DNA of 64,000 nt from Vulcanimicrobium sp035943995 (GCA_035943995.1 DASZBS010000021.1:65203-129202); one strand, 5' to 3'. Shown: positions 1 through 8,384, counted from the stretch's first letter. Program-made: numbers and translations. The notes: generated from the sequence alone by a model not told the origin.

Positions 1-1
1 C

Positions 2-106
2 AAGTCGCCGGCGTTTCTCACCAACCTGCTGCATCTGCTCGTCGGTCCGCTGTGGGTCGCGAGCCATCTGGTGCCCACGTCAGCATCCTCGTCGTCTGCG
101 CGGTAG
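2..106 (+). CDS. C-terminal tail of an upstream gene (possibly a membrane prenyltransferase)
   Basis: Only the last 34 codons lie in the window, ending at TAG 104-106. The tail is hydrophobic (Leu-Leu-His-Leu-Leu-Val-Gly-Pro-Leu-Trp) and looks like a final membrane helix followed by a short Ser-rich end. Because the next two genes belong to the futalosine menaquinone pathway, a UbiA-type prenyltransferase (MqnP/MenA role) would fit. That is inference from context; the fragment is too short to identify by motif. It overlaps the start of the next gene by about 55 bases if the GTG at 52 is the true start there. Confidence 0.35.
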   Translation, partial: KSPAFLTNLLHLLVGPLWVASHLVPTSASSSSAR

Positions 107-696
107 CGCAAGAGCTCGCGGCGCTGCCCGCGCGTGACGGCGTCGACGTCGTTGCCGTCGGCGTCGGCCCCGTCGAAGCGGCGTTCGGCACCGCGCGTGC
201 GCTTGCGGCGAAGCAGTATACGGCCGTGATCAACGCCGGGATCGCCGGCGGCTTTCGCGACCGCTGCACCGTCGGTGACGTCGTCGTCTGCTCGCGCGAG
301 GACTTCGCCGACCTCGGGCTCGAGGACGGCAGCGCGTTTCCGCTGCCGGGTGGGCTCGAGCTCGTGCGCTCCGTTGAAGCCGACGCAACGCTGCTGCGGC
401 CGTTTCTCGCGGGGCTCATCCCCGTGATCGTCGGCCGCGGCGTGACGTCGGCGACCGTGACGAGCACGACGTCGCGCGCGCTCGCGCTCGCCTATCGCTT
501 TCGCTCCGACGTCGAGTCGATGGAGGGCTTTGCCGTGCTGCGGGCGGCGCAGGCCGCGCGCGTCCCGGCGATCGAGATTCGCGGGGTATCGAACCTCGTC
601 GGCGAGCGCGCGTCAAACGAGTGGGACTTTCACGCCGGAGCCGCAGCCGCGGTTGCAACGACGGACGCATTGCTCGACGTTCTGCTAGCGGAATGA
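52..696 (+). CDS. mqnB: Futalosine hydrolase MqnB
   Basis: A 214-residue protein of the nucleoside phosphorylase / MTA-SAH nucleosidase fold. In the futalosine route to menaquinone MqnB cleaves futalosine to dehypoxanthinyl futalosine and hypoxanthine. Visible features are the N-terminal Val-Cys-Ala-Val-Ala-Gln-Glu-Leu strand, the Asn-Ala-Gly-Ile-Ala-Gly-Gly purine-loop motif near residue 62, and the Val-Glu-Ser-Met-Glu-Gly-Phe-Ala nucleoside-binding motif typical of the family near residue 155. The start used is GTG at 52; no later ATG or GTG fits before the first strand. It overlaps mqnD by four bases (ATGA), indicating translational coupling. A generic nucleosidase is possible, but the neighbour makes MqnB the preferred reading. 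Confidence 0.9.
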   Translation: MGREPSGAHVSILVVCAVAQELAALPARDGVDVVAVGVGPVEAAFGTARALAAKQYTAVINAGIAGGFRDRCTVGDVVVCSREDFADLGLEDGSAFPLPGGLELVRSVEADATLLRPFLAGLIPVIVGRGVTSATVTSTTSRALALAYRFRSDVESMEGFAVLRAAQAARVPAIEIRGVSNLVGERASNEWDFHAGAAAAVATTDALLDVLLAE

Positions 697-1577
697 TCCC
701 TTCGACAAGCTCAGGACAAGTTACCACGCAGCGGAAACGCTACTCGCTCGCCTATTCGCCCTGCCCCAACGACACGTACATCTTCGCGGCGCTGACGAAC
801 GGGCTGCTCGACGGCGCGCCGCAGGTCGACGTGGTCCTCGATGACGTCGAAGCGCTGAACCGCGCCGCCCGCGACGGGCGCTACGAGCTGACCAAAGTCA
901 GCTACGGCGCGATTCCGTATCTGCTCGACAAGTACCGCATCTTGCGCGCGGGCGGCGCGCTGGGGCGCGGCTGCGGCCCGCTGGTGATCGCGCAGCCCGG
1001 CGTCGACGGCAAGGCGCCGCTGCTGACGGACTTCGGCGAGGACGCGGTGTTCGCGATTCCGGGCCGCTTCACCACCGCGTACGCGTTGCTGCGCCTCGCG
1101 CTGGGCCGCGAGCCGCGCATCGTCGAAATGCGATTCGACCGGATCGTCGACGCGGTGAAGAACGGCGAGGTCGCCGGCGGGCTGATCATCCACGAATCGC
1201 GCTTCACATACCAGAACGCCGGGCTCGTTTCGGCGATCGACCTGGGCGACTGGTGGGAGGCGACGACCGGCAACGCGATCCCGCTCGGCGCGATCCTGGT
1301 GCGGCGCGACGTGTCCGACGAGGACGCTCGGGCGATCGACGACGCCATCCGGTGCAGCCTGCGCTTCGCGCGCGAACGCGAGGGCGATATCATCGAGTAC
1401 GTCCGTGCGCACGCGTTCGAGATGGACGACGACGTGATGCGCGCGCACATCGCGCTCTACGTCAACGAGTACAGCGACGACGTCGGCGAAACCGGCATCG
1501 CCGCCGTCGACGACCTCTTCGCGCGCGCCGCGCAGGCGCACCTCATCCCCGCGCACACCCACCCGGAGTTCGTCTAG
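693..1577 (+). CDS. mqnD: 1,4-dihydroxy-6-naphthoate synthase MqnD
   Basis: A 294-residue protein with the MqnD hallmark Ser-Pro-Cys-Pro-Asn-Asp-Thr close to the N-terminus and a Gly-Leu-Ile-Ile-His-Glu segment that should carry the catalytic histidine. The family has a periplasmic-binding-protein fold and converts cyclic dehypoxanthinyl futalosine to 1,4-dihydroxy-6-naphthoate. The ATG at 693 overlaps the mqnB stop (ATGA). The first codons after it read through a partial copy of the CTTCGACAAGCTCAGG repeat, so the extreme N-terminus (Ile-Pro-Ser-Thr-Ser-Ser-Gly-Gln) is repeat-derived. Conserved sequence begins about 15 residues later. MqnA and MqnC, also needed for the pathway, are not in the window. 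Confidence 0.95.
   Translation: MIPSTSSGQVTTQRKRYSLAYSPCPNDTYIFAALTNGLLDGAPQVDVVLDDVEALNRAARDGRYELTKVSYGAIPYLLDKYRILRAGGALGRGCGPLVIAQPGVDGKAPLLTDFGEDAVFAIPGRFTTAYALLRLALGREPRIVEMRFDRIVDAVKNGEVAGGLIIHESRFTYQNAGLVSAIDLGDWWEATTGNAIPLGAILVRRDVSDEDARAIDDAIRCSLRFAREREGDIIEYVRAHAFEMDDDVMRAHIALYVNEYSDDVGETGIAAVDDLFARAAQAHLIPAHTHPEFV
698..720. repeat. Partial interspersed palindromic repeat, translated at the mqnD start
   Basis: This is one arm of the element seen complete at 2822-2907 and 7267-7333. The CCCTTCGACAAGCTCAGG core is present, but the outer end differs (ACAAG instead of GTGACA) and there is no partner arm. It lies inside the mqnD reading frame directly after the start codon. Confidence 0.75.
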
Positions 1578-1578
1578 C

Positions 1579-2820
1579 ATGCAGCGAAGTTCGTTTCTGG
1601 CCGCCACCGCAGCGGCGCTCGCCGTACCCGCGGCCGCACGCGCGACGGAGCCCGTTGCTCGCCCGCGCGTGCTCTCGGAGAAAACGGCGGTCGCGCTGGG
1701 CGACGACGTGTTCGTGCGCGATGCGTGGCACGATCTGCGCGGGCGCGCGGTCGGCATCGTCACGAACCCGAGCGGCGTGCTGTCGACTGGCGAGCCGCTC
1801 GTCGACGCAGTGCACCGCAACGGGCAGATCGCGGTGAAGGCGCTGTTCGGCCCCGAGCACGGCATCCGCGGCACGGTGCTCGCCGGCGAGACCGTCGGCT
1901 CGTCGACCGACGAGAAGACCGGGCTCCCCGTGCACAGCCTGTACGGCAAGACGCGTCACCCGTCCAAAGAGATGCTCGACGGCATCGACGTGCTGCTGTT
2001 CGACATCCAGGACGTCGGCGCGCGGCCGTACACGTACGTCTCGACGATGGCGTACGTGATGGAGTCGGCGGCACAGTACGGCAAGGAAGTGTGGGTGCTC
2101 GACCGCCCCAACCCGATCGGCGGCGTGCTGCTGGACGGGCCCGTGCTCGACCCGAAGTTCAAGTCGTTCATCGGCCTCTACCCGATCCCCGAGCGGCACG
2201 GGATGACGGTGGGCGAGCTCGCGCGCATGTACAACGAGCACTTCGCGATCGGCTGCAAGCTGCGCGTGATCCCGATGCAAGGCTGGACGCGCGAGATGCT
2301 GTGGTCCGACACGTCGCTGAAGTGGGTTCCGACGTCGCCGAACATGCCGTACGCGCGCACGACGCTGGTGTACCTCGCAACGGGGCTCGTCGACGAAGCC
2401 GGCGTGAACAACGGCATCGGCACCGACCGGCCCTTCGAGTACGCGGGCGGGTATTCGTTCGATCCCCGGGCGTTTCGTGCCGCGCTGACCGCCCGAAATA
2501 TCCCGGGCGTGGAGTTCGAGCCCGCGGACTGGTCCCCGGTGCGCGGCTTCTGGGCCGGAAAAACGCTGCACGGCGTCGCGATCAACGTGACCGATCCGCA
2601 CGCATTCCCGAACGTGCGCACCGCGATCGAGATCCTCGCAGCGGCGCGTGCACAAGGCAAATACCATGTCGCGCACGAGCAGATCATGGACCGCGACTGG
2701 GGCACCGATGCGGTCCGCCTCGCGCTGGACGAGGGCACGTCACCCGACGCGATCGTCGCGTCCTGGCAGCCCGGTCTGCACGCATTCAGAACGCTACGGT
2801 CGAAGTATTTGCTGTACTAA
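1579..2820 (+). CDS. namZ: NamZ-like exo-beta-N-acetylmuramidase (DUF1343), secreted
   Basis: A 413-residue protein with a signal peptide (Arg near the start, then an Ala-rich hydrophobic stretch ending around Ala-Arg-Ala). The mature part has classic DUF1343 signatures: Gly-Pro-Glu-His-Gly-Ile-Arg-Gly near residue 93, Asp-Ile-Gln-Asp-Val-Gly-Ala-Arg near 140, and Asp-Arg-Pro-Asn-Pro-Ile-Gly-Gly near 175. Characterised members remove terminal MurNAc from peptidoglycan fragments, so a wall-turnover or recycling role outside the cytoplasm is likely. The ATG lies just after the mqnD stop, so it is probably cotranscribed with that gene. The reading frame ends exactly at the edge of a palindromic repeat. 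Confidence 0.88.
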   Translation: MQRSSFLAATAAALAVPAAARATEPVARPRVLSEKTAVALGDDVFVRDAWHDLRGRAVGIVTNPSGVLSTGEPLVDAVHRNGQIAVKALFGPEHGIRGTVLAGETVGSSTDEKTGLPVHSLYGKTRHPSKEMLDGIDVLLFDIQDVGARPYTYVSTMAYVMESAAQYGKEVWVLDRPNPIGGVLLDGPVLDPKFKSFIGLYPIPERHGMTVGELARMYNEHFAIGCKLRVIPMQGWTREMLWSDTSLKWVPTSPNMPYARTTLVYLATGLVDEAGVNNGIGTDRPFEYAGGYSFDPRAFRAALTARNIPGVEFEPADWSPVRGFWAGKTLHGVAINVTDPHAFPNVRTAIEILAAARAQGKYHVAHEQIMDRDWGTDAVRLALDEGTSPDAIVASWQPGLHAFRTLRSKYLLY

Positions 2821-2821
2821 A

Positions 2822-2907
2822 TGTCATGCTGAGCCTGTCGAAGCATGCGCCACGATCGTGGCATCTGTGACGATCGTGGCGCACCCTTCGACAAGCTCAG
2901 GGTGACA
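2822..2907. repeat. REP-like palindromic element, full copy
   Basis: The left arm (2822-2847, TGTCATGCTGAGCCTGTCGAAG core) and right arm (2884-2907, CCCTTCGACAAGCTCAGGGTGACA core) are imperfect inverted repeats of each other. They enclose the perfect 12-base palindrome CCACGATCGTGG at 2850-2861 and a second half copy (CGATCGTGGC) at 2871-2880. A sibling copy at 7267-7333 has the same arms and one central palindrome. The location between convergent genes suggests a hairpin transcript end or a mobile REP-type element. No transposase of the REP-associated type is visible nearby. Confidence 0.85.
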
Positions 2908-2913
2908 GAAAGT

Positions 2914-3441
2914 CTACTCGCCGCGCAATGCGGCGCGTGCACGGAGCTCGCGGATCTGCCAGACGTGGATGAAGCGCTGGATCTCTTCGGCCGATCGTTC
3001 CGGGACGTCGACGAACTGCATGCCGTGCGCGAGCTTGCGGCGGCGTAGGCGCAGGAACGTCGTCACCACTTTGGCGCGCACCGTCATCTCGGTGAACGGG
3101 TCGGGCGGCACCATGACCTTCTTCTGAAGGCGGCCGCGGGGTGTCGTCTCGACGATCTCCTTTTCGACGTGGACGTCGTGCACGAGGTGGTTGGGGAGCG
3201 TGAAGCGGAGGTCGACGAACGTGTCGTCCACCAAATCCTCGTCGCCGACCAGCCGCAGGCTCGAAGCGGAGAGATCGGTAGCGACCGCCGTCCGCGCGCC
3301 GGCGCGGCCCTCGACGACGTAGACGACGGGGAACTCGACGGTAGCGCGATAGGCTTGCCGCTGCTCGCCGGAGGTCCTGACCCGCACCAGCGGCTTATGC
3401 CGGCCGGTTTTACGCTTCGTCCACTTCTTCCAAAAGAACAC
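2914..3441 (-). CDS. PilZ-domain protein
   Basis: About 175 residues if translation starts at GTG 3441; the frame stays open a further 29 codons upstream. A PilZ-like core is seen: a basic Arg-Gln-Ala-Tyr-Arg segment (RxxxR-like), then Asp-Leu-Ser-Ala-Ser-Ser in place of the usual (D/N)xSxxG, and a C-terminal Gly-Met-Gln-Phe-Val-Asp strand followed by a helix. PilZ domains bind cyclic di-GMP and act as effectors, here presumably cytoplasmic. The second motif lacks the final glycine, so binding may be weak or altered. It is divergent from glcD with 54 bases between the starts, and its start is uncertain because no strong ribosome site is visible. Confidence 0.7.
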   Translation of the reverse strand: MFFWKKWTKRKTGRHKPLVRVRTSGEQRQAYRATVEFPVVYVVEGRAGARTAVATDLSASSLRLVGDEDLVDDTFVDLRFTLPNHLVHDVHVEKEIVETTPRGRLQKKVMVPPDPFTEMTVRAKVVTTFLRLRRRKLAHGMQFVDVPERSAEEIQRFIHVWQIRELRARAALRGE

Positions 3442-3495
3442 CGAGCAAGCGCATTCCCAGGAACTCTCCCGCCGCCCTCCGTAGCGCACGGGATC

Positions 3496-4899
3496 ATGGC
3501 CGTGTCTCCGTTCGCCGCGCGTCTGCACGACGCGCTCGGCCCGGACGTCGTCCGGAGCGCGCCGGAGGACCTAGCCGTGTACGCCTTCGACGCGTACTCC
3601 GAGGACAAGCTGCCGTCGGCGGCCATCGTGCCGCGCGACGTGCGCGAGATCGCGATCGCGGTGCGGATCGCGCGCGAGTGCGAGGAGCCGATCGTGCCGC
3701 GCGGTGCCGGGACCGGCCTGTGCGGCGGCGCGGTGCCGTCGCGCGGCGGGCTCGTCGTGTCGTTCGCGCGGATGAACCGCGTCGTCGAGCTCGACGTGCG
3801 CAACCGGCGCGCGCGCGTGCAGCCTGGCCTCATCAACCTCGACCTGTCGACCGCGATCGCGGCGCACGGCATCTTCTACGCGCCCGACCCGTCGAGCCAG
3901 AAGATCTCTACTATCGGCGGCAACGTCGGCACGAACGCCGGCGGCGCGCATTGCCTCAGCTACGGCACGACGACGAATCACGTGCTCGCGATCGAGTACG
4001 TCGACGCCGAAGGCGCGGTGCACCGCACCTCGATCGACGACGCGGGCTACGACCTCACCGGCGTCCTCGTCGGCTCGGAGGGCACGCTGGGGATCGTCAC
4101 CGAGGTCGAGGTGCGGCTGCTGAAGCTTCCGGAAGCCGTGCGCGTGTGCGTCGCCGCGTTCGCCGACGTCGAGACCGCATCCGAAGCGGTGTCGGCGATC
4201 ATCGCGGCGGGGCTCACGCCGACCGCGCTCGAGATCATGGACGCGCTCATCACGCGCGCGGTCGAAGCGCACTATCACGCGGGCTATCCCGAGAACGCGG
4301 GCGCGGTGCTGCTGGTGGAGATCGCGGGCGCGCAGGACGACGTCGTCGCCGGCGAAGCCGCGCTCGCGAAGATCGCGCGCGCGCACGGCGCGCTGTCGTG
4401 GCGCGCGGCGCGCGACCGGGCCGAACGCGACGCGCTGTGGGCCGCGCGCAAAGGGGCCGCGGGCGCGATCGGGCGCATCGCGCCGAACTACTACATCCAA
4501 GATGCGTGCGTGCCGCGCACCAAACTGCCGCAGGTGATGCACGCGATCGACGGGATCGCGCGCGAGTACCGGCTGCCGGTCGGCAACGTGTTTCACGCCG
4601 GCGACGGCAACCTGCACCCGCTGCTGATCTTCGACCGCCGCGACAAGCGCCAGGTGCAAGCGGTCGTCGACGCGGGCACCGAGATCCTGCGCACGTGCAT
4701 CGACATGGGCGGCACGATCAGCGGCGAGCACGGCATCGGGTACGAGAAGAAAGAGACGCTCTCGCTGGTGTTCTCGACCGACGATCTCGCCGCGATGGGC
4801 AAGGTGCGCGAGGTCTTCGATCCGATGCGCGCGTTCAACCCCGACAAAATCTTCCCGAGCGGCGCGATGTGCGGCGAGGTCGGAGTACGGATCGCATGA
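3496..4899 (+). CDS. glcD: FAD-linked oxidase, GlcD-like subunit
   Basis: A 467-residue FAD-binding type 4 / VAO-family protein. N-terminal FAD-domain motifs include Pro-Arg-Gly-Ala-Gly-Thr-Gly-Leu near residue 72 and Gly-Gly-Asn-Val-Gly-Thr-Asn-Ala-Gly-Gly near 142. The C-terminus has His-Ala-Gly-Asp-Gly-Asn-Leu-His-Pro and Gly-Glu-His-Gly-Ile-Gly-Tyr-Glu-Lys, which are typical of glycolate oxidase subunit GlcD and D-lactate dehydrogenases. The substrate is a small 2-hydroxy acid; which one cannot be told from sequence. The stop overlaps the glcE start (ATGA at 4896-4899). No GlcF iron-sulfur partner follows. The ATG at 3496 was chosen because family similarity begins a few residues later. 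Confidence 0.88.
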   Translation: MAVSPFAARLHDALGPDVVRSAPEDLAVYAFDAYSEDKLPSAAIVPRDVREIAIAVRIARECEEPIVPRGAGTGLCGGAVPSRGGLVVSFARMNRVVELDVRNRRARVQPGLINLDLSTAIAAHGIFYAPDPSSQKISTIGGNVGTNAGGAHCLSYGTTTNHVLAIEYVDAEGAVHRTSIDDAGYDLTGVLVGSEGTLGIVTEVEVRLLKLPEAVRVCVAAFADVETASEAVSAIIAAGLTPTALEIMDALITRAVEAHYHAGYPENAGAVLLVEIAGAQDDVVAGEAALAKIARAHGALSWRAARDRAERDALWAARKGAAGAIGRIAPNYYIQDACVPRTKLPQVMHAIDGIAREYRLPVGNVFHAGDGNLHPLLIFDRRDKRQVQAVVDAGTEILRTCIDMGGTISGEHGIGYEKKETLSLVFSTDDLAAMGKVREVFDPMRAFNPDKIFPSGAMCGEVGVRIA

Positions 4900-6155
4900 T
4901 CGCGAAGCGGCCGCGCGCAAAGCGTACCGCGCTCGGGCCGTACGCGCTCGGCGCGCTGCAGCCGGCGCGCGTGTTCGAACCCAAAGAGCCGGATGAAGTC
5001 GCGGCGACGCTGCGCGCCGCCGCGGCGGCGTATGAAGCGGTCGTCGTGCACGGCGGCGGCACGCTGCAGGGCGCGTCGAACGCGCCGGTGCGCTACGACG
5101 TCGCGCTGTCCACGAAGAAGCTCACGGTGTTGTACGACTACGACGCGCGCGACCTCACCGTCGGCGCGGGCGCTGGGATGACGCTCGCCGCGCTGGCGCG
5201 CACGCTCGCCGAGCACGGGCAGTTTCTTCCGCTCGACGCGCCCCTCGCGTCGCAGGCGACGCTCGGCGGCACGCTGGCAGCCGGGTGGGCGGGACCGCGC
5301 CGCGCGGTGTACGGCCGCCCGCGCGATCTGCTGATCGGTGCGACGCTCGCGCTCGCGGACGGCACGCTCGCGAAGACCGGCGGGATGGTCGTGAAGAACG
5401 TGACGGGCTACGACATGGGCAAGCTGTACGTCGGCTCGCACGGCACGCTCGGCGTCATCGTGCGCGCGAACTTCAAGGTGCTGCCCGCGCCGCAGACGCG
5501 CCGGCTCGCGATCGCGCCGTTCGACGAGGACGAGCGCGACCGCGCGATCGCGCATGCCGGCGCGCTCGTGTTGGAACCCGCCGCGCTGCTCGTCGTCGAC
5601 GGTTTCCGCGAGGCGCTCGGCACGACGCGCCCGCGTTTGATCGCGCTGCTCGAAGGCTCCGAACACGCCGTCGACCGCGCGACGCGCGAGCTGCGCTCGG
5701 CGCTCGGCGCGGCGGGCGTCGCCGAGACGCGCCTGCTCGACGGCGACGACGCTGCGCGCGCGTTCCAAGCCGTGCTCGACGCGTACGTCGCGCGCGACGG
5801 CGACGCCTCGGTGACCTTGCTCTCGCGCGGTCTGCCCTCCGATGCGGGCGCGCGCGCGCAGCGCGTGCGCGCCGCGATCCCGGGCGCCGAGACGATCGCC
5901 GACCTGCGCACCGGCGACGTGGTGGTGCGCGTCCGTGAGATCGATGCATCGGAAGGGGACAACGGATCGGTGAGCGGCATCGATCGGACGGTTCGCGATC
6001 TCCTCGGACGCGCGACCGTGCTGGCGGCCGGCCCCGCCGCGCGCGCCGACGCGTGGGGCGATCCGCCCTCCACGCTCGCGACGATGCGCGCGCTCAAGTC
6101 CGCGTTCGATCCGCGCGGAATACTCGCGCCGGGACGGTTCGTCGGTGCGATTTAA
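4896..6155 (+). CDS. glcE: FAD-linked oxidase, GlcE-like subunit
   Basis: A 419-residue protein with an FAD-binding type 4 domain shorter than GlcD. It shows Val-His-Gly-Gly-Gly-Thr near residue 50, Gly-Gly-Thr-Leu-Ala-Ala-Gly near 125 and the typical GlcE segment Lys-Thr-Gly-Gly-Met-Val-Val-Lys-Asn-Val-Thr-Gly-Tyr-Asp near 160. It ends with Phe-Asp-Pro-Arg-Gly-Ile-Leu-Ala-Pro-Gly-Arg-Phe, a usual terminus. GlcE forms a complex with GlcD and GlcF in glycolate oxidase. Translation is coupled to glcD by ATGA. The 3' end overlaps the start of the DUF2600 gene by 11 bases. Confidence 0.87.
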   Translation: MIAKRPRAKRTALGPYALGALQPARVFEPKEPDEVAATLRAAAAAYEAVVVHGGGTLQGASNAPVRYDVALSTKKLTVLYDYDARDLTVGAGAGMTLAALARTLAEHGQFLPLDAPLASQATLGGTLAAGWAGPRRAVYGRPRDLLIGATLALADGTLAKTGGMVVKNVTGYDMGKLYVGSHGTLGVIVRANFKVLPAPQTRRLAIAPFDEDERDRAIAHAGALVLEPAALLVVDGFREALGTTRPRLIALLEGSEHAVDRATRELRSALGAAGVAETRLLDGDDAARAFQAVLDAYVARDGDASVTLLSRGLPSDAGARAQRVRAAIPGAETIADLRTGDVVVRVREIDASEGDNGSVSGIDRTVRDLLGRATVLAAGPAARADAWGDPPSTLATMRALKSAFDPRGILAPGRFVGAI

Positions 6156-7257
6156 GCATCCCAAACTGCCGCGCATCCCCGCGGTGCTCAAACGCGACGT
6201 GCGGCGCACGCTCGCGATCGTGTTCAGCCGCCCGAGCCGCATCCGGCGTTTTCTCGCGCTCGGCCCGCGCGGGTGGATCGCGACGGCGCGCTTCGTCGGC
6301 AGCGTGATCCCGCGCGCGGGGCGCGAGCTCGCGGCGATTCGCCAACGCGCCGAGCGCATCCCCGATCCCGCGCTGCGCGAACAAGCGCTCGCGTCGATCG
6401 ACCAGAAGGCGTATCACGTGCAGGGTGGCTGCATCCTCGCGACGTTCATGCCGCGCGACGCCGCGCGCCGTTACATTGCGATCGTCGCTTCGATCGAGAC
6501 CATCTACGACTACCTCGACAACCTCTGCGACCGCCTCCCCGGCGTGACGCAGCAGGCGTACGCGACGCTGCACGCGTCGCTCATCGACGCGCTCGACGAC
6601 CGCCGCGAGCCGAGCGACTACTACCGCGACGGCCCGCCCGGCGACGACGGCGGCTACTTGCGCTCGCTGGTCGACGCGGTGCGCGCGGGCTTGCGCGCGC
6701 TACCGAACTACCATGCCGTACGCGCCGACCTCGTCGAGATCGCGAGCTTCTATGCCGACTTGCAAGTGCTCAAGCACGGCCCGGCCGGTGCGCGCGAGAT
6801 CGCGTGCGACGCCTGGTACGCGCGTAACCGCGAGCGTTTCCCGGGCCTGTCGTGGTGGGAGTTCGCGGCGGCATGCGGCTCGTCGCTACCCATCTTCGCG
6901 TTGATCGAGCTCGCGGGTCGCGAACGGCTCGATGCGCACGAGATCGACGCGACGGTGAAAGCGTATTTCCCCGGCGTCTCCGCGATCCACATCCTGCTGG
7001 ATTATTTCATCGACCAAGCCGAAGACCGCGAGCACGGCGAGCTCAACTTCATCGCGTGCTACGCGTCGAGCGCGGAAGCGGTCGTGCAACTCCGCCGGCT
7101 CGTCACCGCGACGCTCGCACGCGTGCGCACGCTCGCCGGCGCAGCGCAGCATCGCTTCCTGGTCGAAGCGATGTGCGTCTTCTACCTCACGCACCCGAAA
7201 GTATTCGAACAACGTCTCGACGCCGAAAGCGCAGCGTTGCTCAGCGCGTTGGGCTGA
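6145..7257 (+). CDS. DUF2600 (YtpB-like) putative terpene synthase
   Basis: A 370-residue, mostly helical protein. The segment Ser-Ile-Glu-Thr-Ile-Tyr-Asp-Tyr-Leu-Asp-Asn-Leu-Cys-Asp-Arg near residue 115 and the later Leu-Asp-Tyr-Phe-Ile-Asp-Gln-Ala-Glu-Asp match the acidic motifs of DUF2600. The characterised member, Bacillus YtpB, is tetraprenyl-beta-curcumene synthase acting on a long prenyl diphosphate. The product here is unknown. The start is GTG at 6145, inside the end of glcE, so it is coupled to the glycolate-oxidase-like genes. The link between the two activities is not established. It ends 10 bases before a palindromic repeat. Confidence 0.75.
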   Translation: MRFKHPKLPRIPAVLKRDVRRTLAIVFSRPSRIRRFLALGPRGWIATARFVGSVIPRAGRELAAIRQRAERIPDPALREQALASIDQKAYHVQGGCILATFMPRDAARRYIAIVASIETIYDYLDNLCDRLPGVTQQAYATLHASLIDALDDRREPSDYYRDGPPGDDGGYLRSLVDAVRAGLRALPNYHAVRADLVEIASFYADLQVLKHGPAGAREIACDAWYARNRERFPGLSWWEFAAACGSSLPIFALIELAGRERLDAHEIDATVKAYFPGVSAIHILLDYFIDQAEDREHGELNFIACYASSAEAVVQLRRLVTATLARVRTLAGAAQHRFLVEAMCVFYLTHPKVFEQRLDAESAALLSALG

Positions 7258-7266
7258 TCGCGTTCC

Positions 7267-7333
7267 GTCATGCTGAGCCTGTCGAAGCATGGGCCACGAT
7301 CGTGGCGCACCCTTCGACAAGCTCAGGGTGACA
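7267..7333. repeat. REP-like palindromic element, full copy; provides a stop codon
   Basis: Left arm at 7267-7291, central palindrome CCACGATCGTGG at about 7294-7305, right arm at 7310-7333. It is the same design as 2822-2907 but shorter. It lies between convergent genes and overlaps the last 11 bases of the nitronate monooxygenase gene: the TGA at 7323-7325 (minus strand) is the CTGAG of the repeat arm. Confidence 0.85.
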
Positions 7334-8384
7334 TTGGAGACCAGCCGGCGGCTAACTCGGCGACCACGTCCGCGGCGCGCACGTCGTGCATCGCGAGCGG
7401 TGTGGCTTGGCCCGCCCACAGCGACAGATACTCCGGATCGTTCGCGGCCGCAGCGGCGGTGCGCAGCGGGCGGGTCAGCGCGTTCTGTTTCGGATACGGC
7501 AGGATCTCGTCGGGACGCGCGTCGGCCGCGCGTTCGAATGCATTCGCCAACCCGCGCGCCGGGCGGCCGCTGAACGCGCGCGTGATCACGGTCTCGCCGT
7601 CACGCGCCGCAGCAAGCGCGCGACGGTGCGCGGCGCTCGTGCCCGCCTCCACGGTGTCGAGGAACGCCGTGCCGCACACGACGCCGCTCGCGCCGAGCGC
7701 GCGTGCCGCGGCGACGCCGCGCCGGTCCATGATGCCGCCCGCGGCAAGCACCGGGATGCGCACCGCGTCGGCGATCTGCGGCACGAGCGCGATCAACCCC
7801 GTCAGCGCCGCTTCGAACGCGCCGATGAACGTGCCGCGATGCCCGCCGGCTTCCGTACCTTGCGCGATGACCGCGCTGCAACCGGCCTGCTCGCAGCGCA
7901 GCGCCTCGGCGACCGTCGTCGCCGTGCCGATCACGACGCGCCCGTCCGCGCGCAATCGCGCGATCGCCGCATCATCCGGCAAGCCGAACGCGAACGACAG
8001 GATGCGCACGTCCGCCGCGACGAGCGCATCGAGCTGTTCCTCGAACACGTACGGCCACGCGCCGGGCGCGACGGGCAGCGGCAACCCGAACCGCTCGTGC
8101 AGCGGCGCGAGCAGCGCGAGCATCGGCGCGGGATCGACCTCGCGCGACTCGACCCCGCCGGCGAACAGGTTCACCGAGAACGGGCGCTCCGTGCGCGCGC
8201 GAATCGCATCGACGTGCTCGCGAATCGCGTCCGGCGTTAGGTAGGCCGCGCCGGTGGAGCCCAGCGCGCCGGCGTTCGACGCGGCGGCGACGAGCTCGGG
8301 GGTCGTGTAGCCGCCCGCCATCGGCGCTTGCACGATAGGCAGCGCGATGCCGAGCAGGGTGCGGAGATCGGCAGAGGTGCTCAC
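7323..8384 (-). CDS. Nitronate monooxygenase / 2-nitropropane dioxygenase family, FMN-dependent
   Basis: A 353-residue TIM-barrel flavoprotein. Near the start it has Pro-Ile-Val-Gln-Ala-Pro-Met-Ala-Gly-Gly, then Ser-Asn-Ala-Gly-Ala-Leu-Gly, and the family motif Gln-Gly-Thr-Glu-Ala-Gly-Gly-His-Arg-Gly near residue 175. Gly-Gly-Ile-Met-Asp-Arg near 220 should be the FMN phosphate site. Members oxidise nitronates or act as FabK-like enoyl reductases; the EAGGH motif favours the nitronate monooxygenase group. The start is GTG 8384. The last residues (Ser-Pro-Met-Ser-Pro) and the stop are encoded by a palindromic repeat arm, so the C-terminus may have been truncated or extended by repeat insertion. 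Confidence 0.85.
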   Translation of the reverse strand: MSTSADLRTLLGIALPIVQAPMAGGYTTPELVAAASNAGALGSTGAAYLTPDAIREHVDAIRARTERPFSVNLFAGGVESREVDPAPMLALLAPLHERFGLPLPVAPGAWPYVFEEQLDALVAADVRILSFAFGLPDDAAIARLRADGRVVIGTATTVAEALRCEQAGCSAVIAQGTEAGGHRGTFIGAFEAALTGLIALVPQIADAVRIPVLAAGGIMDRRGVAAARALGASGVVCGTAFLDTVEAGTSAAHRRALAAARDGETVITRAFSGRPARGLANAFERAADARPDEILPYPKQNALTRPLRTAAAAANDPEYLSLWAGQATPLAMHDVRAADVVAELAAGWSPMSP

